From JBAXLO01 sp037134755 (GTDB lineage: Bacteria > Bacteroidota > Bacteroidia > Bacteroidales > JACABE01): 57,321 nt of DNA. The stretch lies in assembly GCA_037134755.1 (NCBI GenBank), contig JBAXLO010000002.1:1-57321 (forward strand). Direction: 5' to 3'. Position numbers and translations under genes: made by a program. The first letter of the stretch is position 1, and every line of letters starts with the position of its first letter. The notes beneath the pieces were generated by a model. The model saw only the letters and a program-made list of their open reading frames with translations, ran no database searches and had not been told where the DNA came from. Positions 51,812 to 57,321 of this stretch are shown here, piece by piece.

Positions 51812-52205
51812 CAAATATATTAATGAATGGATAGAAAAAGCCGACCATGATCTTGGTTCAGCAAAAATTATTTATTCAAATATTCCAGAGTATTTTGATG
51901 TAATTGCATTTCATTGCCAGCAAGCTGTTGAAAAGTATTTAAAATCTACCTTAATATTTTTTGAAAAAGAATTTTCAAGAAGTCATGATTTAGTTTATTT
52001 ATTAGAATTATTATCAAGAGAAATTAATATTGATAATGAAACTTTTGAAAAAGCTATTAGGTTAAATAGTTATAGTACACAAATACGTTATCCGAATTCA
52101 AAAATATTTTTAACAAAACAAGAACTTGAATTTGCTATTGAAGTTGCTGAATATTTTAGAGTCTTTGCAATTAAAACTATTGGTATTAGTGATAATACTG
52201 ATTAA
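51798..52205 (+). CDS. HEPN-domain protein paired with the MNT gene
   Basis: 135 residues, all helical, with the HEPN signature KADHDLGSAKIIY and HCQQAVEKYLKSTLI, then SRSHDLVYLLELL. The canonical RNase motif of toxic HEPN proteins (Arg, four to six residues, His) is not present, so a toxin role is unproven; the pair may be a nucleotide-binding or modified regulatory module. Overlap of 14 bases with the MNT gene implies one mRNA. A good terminator follows, then array element copy B. Confidence 0.88.
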   Translation: MNENNKYINEWIEKADHDLGSAKIIYSNIPEYFDVIAFHCQQAVEKYLKSTLIFFEKEFSRSHDLVYLLELLSREINIDNETFEKAIRLNSYSTQIRYPNSKIFLTKQELEFAIEVAEYFRVFAIKTIGISDNTD

Positions 52206-52232
52206 AATTAAACACTAATTTATTTCTAATTT

Positions 52233-52272
52233 AAAAAGCCCTGCATATTTATTGAGTATGCAGGGCTTTTTT
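52233..52272. terminator. strong bidirectional terminator after the HEPN gene
   Basis: AAAAAGCCCTGCATA pairs with TATGCAGGGCTTTTT around a 9-base loop; A-run and T-run on either side. Confidence 0.92.
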
Positions 52273-52344
52273 GAAGTAATCTAACATCTTTTGAGGATTA
52301 TTTTGTGTTCTTCTCTAAACTCTATAAAATATTACTAAATTGAA

Positions 52345-52690
52345 ATCAATACATTATATTAAATAAACATATAAAAAGCACGAAAAAACCCACATTTAAC
52401 ACATGTGCGTTCACATTGCATCATTCTGCGTTCAGTTTTGATAAAGGTGCGTTCAGTTATGATCAATCTGACTTCAGATTGATCATAACTGACTTCAGAT
52501 TAAATAAGGGTGGGTTCAGTTTGCATCAAGGTGACTTCACTCTTGCTTAAAGTGAACGCATGTTTCATCATTGTGACTTCACCTTTAACAATTGTGCGTT
52601 CACTTTGCATCAATGTGAACGCACTTGTACGCAAACTGAACGCAACCTTAATAATCGCATGTTTTAATCTAATAAATATTTATTTTAATA
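52345..52690 (-). repeat. Dispersed array element, copy B (inverted relative to copy A)
   Basis: Twelve units at 52407 to 52638, exactly 21 bases apart. Read on the minus strand they line up with copy A unit for unit: unit 3 is identical, unit 9 differs at one base, unit 12 at one base. Both flanks also match copy A on the minus strand (TATTTATTAGATTAAAA, GCGATTATTAAGG; GTTAAATGTGGG, TTTTTTCGTG, TGTTTATTT, TATAATGTATTGA). It lies between the MNT/HEPN terminator and the gatE-like promoter. Confidence 0.93.
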
Positions 52691-52815
52691 GAATCAATGA
52701 AAAATAAATCTAAATATTAATCCTATTTATATATTATAATCTGTTGAGTATCCTATCCAAATTATTTTTTATGATAAAATAAAACAAATAGTGCTTTAAG
52801 TAAAATTAAAATTAG

Positions 52816-52823
52816 TAGTTTTG
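52816..52823 (+). promoter_or_regulatory. -7 box of the gatE-like gene
   Basis: TAGTTTTG, an exact -7 element, 28 bases before the ATG at 52851. Confidence 0.7.
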
Positions 52824-52850
52824 CAGCTTCATTCAATATAACAGTTAATA

Positions 52851-54812
52851 ATGAATAATCAGTTCGATCCAAAGCAAAACTACGAGGAATCTAAGAAGAT
52901 AATCGGGTATGTGTCACGCAAAAAAGCGAAGCAGGAAGATTACAACCGTATCGGATTTATGTCTGGTTTGGAAGTGCATCAACAACTTTTAACTAAGGAA
53001 AAACTATTCTGTCATTGTCCGGCAGGCGTTTTTCAGAAGCCAAATGTATTCGATGCAGAAGTTGTCCGTCATATGAGGCCTACTTTAAGTGAATTGGGCG
53101 AGTACGATGGTACTGCCTTGATGGAGTTTAAAACCCGTAAGGAGATCATATACCGTTTAAAGAACGAAACTACTTGTACTTATGAGGTAGATGACACTCC
53201 TCCTTTTCCTATCAACAGAGAAGCTTTGGGTATCTCAATAGAGATTTCTTTACTATCTAAGTTTAATATTGTTGGTGAAGTACATATTACTCGTAAGCAA
53301 TATCTTGACGGTAGTATCCCAACCGGTTTTCAGCGTACAGCTATTATCGGTGTCGAAGGGGAGATTCCTCTAAAGAATAAAAAGATACGTCTAATTCAAT
53401 TAAGTATTGAAGAGGATTCATGCAGAGAAGTTTCCGACATTGGTCACACTCGTATTTATCGTACCGATAGATTGGGGATGCCTTTGATTGAAACAGTTAC
53501 TTATCCTGAGATGCTTAATCCTGATGAGGTGATGGAAGCCTGCAATTATATTCGTTTCCTCAATCGTAGTACTAATCATGTGCGTACGGGTATTGGTGCG
53601 GGTCGTCAGGATGTAAATGTAAGCTGCAAAGGCGGCACACGTATCGAGATAAAAGGGGTGGCTCATACTAAATGGATACCTGAGTTAACTCATAACGAAT
53701 GTTATCGTCAATGGGCTTTACTTCACGTAAGGGAATTATTATTAGCTAAGATTAAGGATACTGCTACTTGGAAACCTGCTAACAAGAAACTTGACTTCTA
53801 TAAACTAAAGTTCCCTTGCGATGCTATTAAGTTGGCTAAGGAAACAGGTTTAAAGATATATGCTGTTAATCTTCCTGATTTTAAAGGGATATTATCGCAC
53901 TTTACACAACCCGGCAAGATGTTTGCTAACGAAATAAGCGAGCGTTTAAAGGTTGTTGCCTGTATTGATCAACCTAACATGACGCATTCCGAAGAGCTTT
54001 CGGCTTTAATATCAGGTGATGATCAGAGTTATATCCGTGGTTTGTTTAATGCAAATGTTAACGATGCTCAGATTATCTTTTGGGGTCCTGAGGCTGACAT
54101 TAAGACTGCTTTAGAGGTTATCGAAGAACGTTGTCGTATGGCTTTTCTTGGCATTCCACAGGAAACAAGAAAATCATTTAAAGATGGTACAACTATCTTC
54201 GAAAGAGTGCTTCCTGGTGCCGATCGTATGTATCCTGATACTGATTCAAAACCGATTCCTTTACCCGAAGAGTTGATTGTTGAGTTAAGAAAACATCTTC
54301 CTGAAGAGGTTATCGATCGTTATAATAAACTAGTGACTTGGAATATTCCTGAAGATACCTATACTTATATTTTTAAGAAGAACCTGTTCCCACTTGTCGA
54401 AAGAATTATCAACGAACTTAACATTAATCCTATGTTTGTGGGTACTTTCTTCGGACATTATCTTAAATGTGTTGAAGGGCAGTATACCAAAGGCAGAGAG
54501 TTTAAGTACGAGATGATCTTTGGGTTGCTTAAATATCTGCAAAATCATAACATTGATCTGCAACTTGCCAAACGTATGATAACTGTTATCTACGAACATC
54601 CTAAGATGGATTTCGAATCGGTGCTGACAAGTATTAACTTTAAAAAGATCAACAAAGAAGAGATCGTTAAGCATATACCTTTTCTTAAAGAAAAGTTTGC
54701 AAAGATACGTATATCAAACCAGGCTGAAGACGAAATCAACTGGATAATGGGCGAATTGTATCAAATGGCTTTAGGAAATATCGCTTTAAGCGAGCTTAAG
54801 AAACTAATTTAA
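52851..54812 (+). CDS. gatE: GatE-like glutamyl-tRNA(Gln) amidotransferase subunit
   Basis: 653 residues, closer to archaeal GatE (about 620-640) than to bacterial GatB (about 480). The cradle domain shows GLEVHQQLLT, FCHCPAG, QLSIEEDSCREV and RTGIGAGRQDVNVS. Residues about 335-450 form the AspRS-like GAD insert that distinguishes GatE, with ISGDDQSYIRGLF, GIPQETRKSF and PGADRMYPDTD. The end is the helical/YqeY-like tail. GatE with GatD converts Glu-tRNA(Gln) to Gln-tRNA(Gln); GatD is not in the window. Glutamyl-tRNA synthetase-related alternatives do not fit the C-terminus. Confidence 0.85.
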   Translation: MNNQFDPKQNYEESKKIIGYVSRKKAKQEDYNRIGFMSGLEVHQQLLTKEKLFCHCPAGVFQKPNVFDAEVVRHMRPTLSELGEYDGTALMEFKTRKEIIYRLKNETTCTYEVDDTPPFPINREALGISIEISLLSKFNIVGEVHITRKQYLDGSIPTGFQRTAIIGVEGEIPLKNKKIRLIQLSIEEDSCREVSDIGHTRIYRTDRLGMPLIETVTYPEMLNPDEVMEACNYIRFLNRSTNHVRTGIGAGRQDVNVSCKGGTRIEIKGVAHTKWIPELTHNECYRQWALLHVRELLLAKIKDTATWKPANKKLDFYKLKFPCDAIKLAKETGLKIYAVNLPDFKGILSHFTQPGKMFANEISERLKVVACIDQPNMTHSEELSALISGDDQSYIRGLFNANVNDAQIIFWGPEADIKTALEVIEERCRMAFLGIPQETRKSFKDGTTIFERVLPGADRMYPDTDSKPIPLPEELIVELRKHLPEEVIDRYNKLVTWNIPEDTYTYIFKKNLFPLVERIINELNINPMFVGTFFGHYLKCVEGQYTKGREFKYEMIFGLLKYLQNHNIDLQLAKRMITVIYEHPKMDFESVLTSINFKKINKEEIVKHIPFLKEKFAKIRISNQAEDEINWIMGELYQMALGNIALSELKKLI

Positions 54813-54814
54813 GA

Positions 54815-54845
54815 GACTAAAGTTTGGAGTTTGGAGTGCCTAAAA
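54815..54845. repeat. 9-bp-like repeat after the gatE-like gene
   Basis: CTAAAGTTTGGAGTTTGGAG and TGCCTAAAA follow the stop codon within a few bases; a member of the family at 21854 and 54944. Confidence 0.65.
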
Positions 54846-54854
54846 TTATAATAC

Positions 54855-54893
54855 AAAAGAGAGGCTGTCATTAGTTTGGCAGCCTCTCTTTTT
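54855..54893. terminator. bidirectional terminator between convergent genes
   Basis: AAAAGAGAGGCTGtCA pairs with TGgCAGCCTCTCTTTT around a 6-base loop. It serves the gatE-like gene and the minus-strand lectin gene. Confidence 0.88.
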
Positions 54894-54898
54894 CTATG

Positions 54899-54933
54899 TT
54901 GTCATCGCGAGGAGGGACGACGAAGCAATCTCT
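54899..54933. repeat. half copy of the GTCATTGCGA...GCAATCT repeat
   Basis: TTGTCATCGCGAGGAGGGAC and GACGAAGCAATCTCTT match the left half of 26570-26651. A second arm is absent. Confidence 0.7.
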
Positions 54934-54943
54934 TCTTCTTTTA

Positions 54944-54982
54944 AAACTTTAGGCACTTCAAACTTTAGGCATTTTAGGCACT
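54944..54982. repeat. 9-bp repeat block at the lectin gene's 3' end
   Basis: On the minus strand, steps of GTGCCTAAA, ATGCCTAAA and GTGCCTAAAG follow 6-8 bases after the stop. Same family as 21854-21893. Confidence 0.75.
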
Positions 54983-54987
54983 CTTTT

Positions 54988-56841
54988 CTATTCTTTTATA
55001 AACTTCCTTATTATTGTTTCTTTATCTGAGCTTAGCTTTAAAATATAAACGCCATTTGCGAAAGCGGAAGTATTAATAGTAGCTTTCTTATTATTAATAA
55101 TAGATGTATATATGGTTTGCCCGATAATGTTTTTTATTTCTAGTTTCTGTTCTGTATTTAGGTTTGTTTCTATTGTAAGTTCTTCTTTTGCAGGATTAGG
55201 ATAAAGGGCAATGCGATTAACTAAATTGCTTTCAGCTATCCCATCATAATTAAAATGAACAATATTAGAGGTGTCGGAGCTACAACCAATCACCGGAGTA
55301 GCTATCACAAAATAATCACCGGTTTGTTGAGGGGTGTAATTTATATAGTTTGCATTATTAATGATCCCCGTTGCCAAATTATACCATTGATTACCTGTAG
55401 TTGCATTTGATAAAAGCATAAAACCTATATTCGTAACTATAGGGGTAGGTGGCTTAGGACTAACTATAACCACTGCACTGTCGGACTTTACACAACCATA
55501 TACATTTATCCCCGACACAACGTAAGTAGTTGTTGTGTTTGGATAAACCATCATAATCGGGTAGGTAAATCCATTAGCCCAAAGATAGGATAAAGCATTT
55601 CCTGTCACCGTTAATAATATGGTATCGCCTAAACAAATAGCAGCTGAATTAACATTAACTATTGGGGCAGGAAGCACTGTAACTACAGCAGTATCATTAA
55701 CAATACAACCTTCGGAGCTTATAGCTGTAACTACATAAAAAGTTGTAGTATGGGGATCAACTACTTTTGTAGATCCCCAATATAAACCATCATCCCAAGT
55801 AAATGAATCAGCACCGGTTGCGGTTAATGTGGCAAACGAACCATCGCAAATGGTATCGCTATTAACAGCTATAATAAATGCCGGAAGTATCTGAATAGTA
55901 TGCGTCATAGTAGAAGACATCCCACCTGAATTTTGTATATGAAGACTAACATTATAGACTCCGGTATCACCATAAGTATGAGGTGTAGGAAATTGAGTGG
56001 TATCATGACTACCATCACCAAAATTCCATGAATAGTTAGTTATAGGTAACGTACTTACACTATAGTCTGTAAAATTAACAGTTAGCCCACTACATATAAC
56101 AGTTCCCGAAGCAAAATTAGCGATAGTCTTTTCGCAAACAGATTGAGAATTCCAGCAACCACCTGTTGAGGCACTTATTCCCCAGTAAACATTAGGATTG
56201 CCCGAGAAGATATTATCAACAAAATTACCTGTATATTTAATAGTAGGTGTGGTAGGCAGCGTAGTAGCATTGCCAAAATATATCTTTAAAGTCCCAGTAC
56301 CTGAAACTGTAGGAGTCCAAACTATACGAAACAAATGATCTAAACCATCTGATACATTGGCAGGAAAACCAACTGCTGAATCAGGGGGGGCTAATTCGTT
56401 AGTAGTGCCATGTAATTCGTCACCATTTTTATTAATAGAGATGTGAGGATAAGGGGGGTCGGTTGAATTAAAAGAATAAGTATCCATAACAATACCCACC
56501 GATGGAGTGATGCCATGAAAGCCTACTCCACCGCCACCGCCAAACACGCCGGGGCCAACAGGTTGAAGGATGAAAGATATTCCATCGCCGCCACAATTAG
56601 CTCCTCCATCGTAATTTATATCAGCGCGATTCCCAAAATTAAGTGAGATAGTTATGTCAAAAGCTTGCATTAGATTAACCATATAGGCATTCCAAATTGC
56701 TCCGGCCTGATCGGTAGTACTGGTAAGATTGTAACATCCCGTTGTACTCATTGCGGTAGTTGAACCGGCTAAACTATACTGTTGTGCATTTGCAATGTTT
56801 ATTGCAAAGACTGCAATTATAAGAAGATGTATTTTTTTCAT
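54988..56841 (-). CDS. L-type lectin domain protein with PKD domain, T9SS type A
   Basis: 617 residues: signal peptide (LLIIAVFAINIANAQ), then a legume/L-type lectin domain (about 25-240) with AFDITISLNFG, GGDGISFILQP and the VGIVMDTY strand. A PKD domain (about 245-325; YSWNFGDGSHDTTQ, PHTYGDTGVYNVSLH) and Ig-like repeats (SDTICDGSFATLTATGADSF, SAAICLGDTILLTVTGN) follow. The last ~75 residues are a type-A sorting domain almost identical in DNA to the ones ending at 23557 and 26543. Expected at the cell surface, binding glycans. No polysaccharide-utilisation gene is adjacent. Confidence 0.88.
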   Translation of the reverse strand: MKKIHLLIIAVFAINIANAQQYSLAGSTTAMSTTGCYNLTSTTDQAGAIWNAYMVNLMQAFDITISLNFGNRADINYDGGANCGGDGISFILQPVGPGVFGGGGGVGFHGITPSVGIVMDTYSFNSTDPPYPHISINKNGDELHGTTNELAPPDSAVGFPANVSDGLDHLFRIVWTPTVSGTGTLKIYFGNATTLPTTPTIKYTGNFVDNIFSGNPNVYWGISASTGGCWNSQSVCEKTIANFASGTVICSGLTVNFTDYSVSTLPITNYSWNFGDGSHDTTQFPTPHTYGDTGVYNVSLHIQNSGGMSSTMTHTIQILPAFIIAVNSDTICDGSFATLTATGADSFTWDDGLYWGSTKVVDPHTTTFYVVTAISSEGCIVNDTAVVTVLPAPIVNVNSAAICLGDTILLTVTGNALSYLWANGFTYPIMMVYPNTTTTYVVSGINVYGCVKSDSAVVIVSPKPPTPIVTNIGFMLLSNATTGNQWYNLATGIINNANYINYTPQQTGDYFVIATPVIGCSSDTSNIVHFNYDGIAESNLVNRIALYPNPAKEELTIETNLNTEQKLEIKNIIGQTIYTSIINNKKATINTSAFANGVYILKLSSDKETIIRKFIKE

Positions 56842-57077
56842 TTTATAAATGTTTAGGAGATTGCTCTCTTTTTTTAATTTGTAAAAGTAAGTAAAATTAC
56901 TAACGCTACAATTTTATTTATTTATTATTTTGCTAAAGAACTCTTTTAAGTTCTTTTTCTTAATAAAACCATCTTCCAATATTTTTGGATTATGACATCT
57001 TATATTATTAATATCGTAGGTCAAATTGATAGTATAAGCAAAATTCCAGAGGATGTCTTTCCGTCGCCAGTGAGTAA

Positions 57078-57321
57078 GACCCACCGAGTAATTTGCGACA
57101 TATACAATTTTGCACATAAGAGCCACAGAGCAATTCATGGCATATACAATTTTGTATATAAGACCCAGAAACTTTTTGGTGCCTTCAACATTTTTGCTGA
57201 TAAGACCCAGAAGCCTTTTAGTGCCTTCAACATTTTTGCTGATAAGACCCAGAAGCTTTTTGGTGTCTTCAACATTTTTGCTGATAAGACCCAGAAGCCT
57301 TTTAGTGCCTTCAACATTTTT
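57078..57321. repeat. 42-bp phased array running off the window
   Basis: GACCC-type anchors (one reads GAGCC) at 57078, 57120, 57162, 57204, 57246 and 57288, exactly 42 bases apart (twice 21). Right-hand units are nearly identical (GACCCAGAAGCCTTTTAGTG, CCTTCAACA, TTTTTGCTGATAA), while the left two are diverged. Adjacent units differ alternately (CCTTTTAGTG against CTTTTTGGTG). It lies upstream of the lectin gene. A minus-strand frame of FWVLSAKMLKALKG type repeats results from the period. Confidence 0.88.

Noticed and set aside
57135..57317. Minus-strand FWVLSAKMLKA repeat frame
   Set aside because: It is the 42-bp array read as 14 codons; it runs off the window and has no start context.
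1..57321. tRNA or rRNA genes
   Set aside because: Reading both strands I saw no cloverleaf with a T-loop GGTTCGA-type core or conserved rRNA segments; a tRNA search program would be needed to be certain.

Overview
The window is AT-rich and comes from a Bacteroidota chromosome, most likely an anaerobic Bacteroidales-like or uncultivated lineage. Four things support this. Eight genes or gene fragments end in type IX secretion (T9SS) sorting domains, two of type B and six of type A. Nearly every well-placed promoter has the Bacteroidota -7 box TAnnTTTG. There is a full-length pyruvate:ferredoxin oxidoreductase. Menaquinone is made by the futalosine route (MqnB, MqnD). I found no tRNA, rRNA, CRISPR array, phage or intact insertion sequence.

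Layout. 1-435: the 3' tail of a T9SS cargo gene, a hairpin, and a 212-bp MITE-like element with an 8-bp target duplication. 435-2919 (-): mqnB-mqnD-hldD operon. 3096-6974: PepSY-like lipoprotein, MltF-like lytic transglycosylase, LutA-like protein. 7035-12485: a surface metalloprotease/beta-propeller protein and recG. 13404-17983: two tandem T9SS type-B adhesin-like proteins and a small secreted protein. 18317-21853: nifJ/PFOR. 21854-23850: a repeat-rich, gene-poor stretch with a truncated C5 DNA methyltransferase joined to the tail of a T9SS protein. 23847-36329: secreted and outer-membrane proteins (GEVED protein, DUF6588-like protein, C10 peptidase, TonB receptor, nuclease-fold protein). 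36456-41729: two abutting GH3 glycosidases. 42344-54812: housekeeping genes (cysS, a QC-like peptidase, a TPR protein, a zinc-ribbon protein, nif3-like, lpxK, a purine nucleoside phosphorylase), an MNT/HEPN pair and a GatE-like amidotransferase subunit. 54988-56841 (-): an L-type-lectin T9SS protein.

The most unusual signal is not a gene. At least ten intergenic gaps hold degenerate tandem arrays whose sequences differ completely from gap to gap but whose period is the same: 21 bp, or 41-42 bp, i.e. two or four helical turns. Most units carry a short near-palindromic core. Two of the arrays (41858-42205 and 52345-52690) are diverged inverted copies of one element of about 350 bp. They have twelve units each, which can be matched one for one, and they share unique flanks, so at least this family has defined ends and has been dispersed. 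Two further periodic families occur: a 7-bp repeat (ATTACGA) in front of promoters or genes and a 9-bp repeat (ACTTAAAGT-like) just after stop codons. I know of no described function for the helically phased arrays; they are the best candidate here for an undescribed system.

Functionally the genes cover energy metabolism (PFOR, menaquinone), envelope building (HldD, LpxK, MltF), polysaccharide and protein breakdown outside the cell (GH3 pair, C10 peptidase, metalloprotease, lectin), and translation (CysS, GatE). They are arranged as short operons separated by unusually large, repeat-filled gaps.
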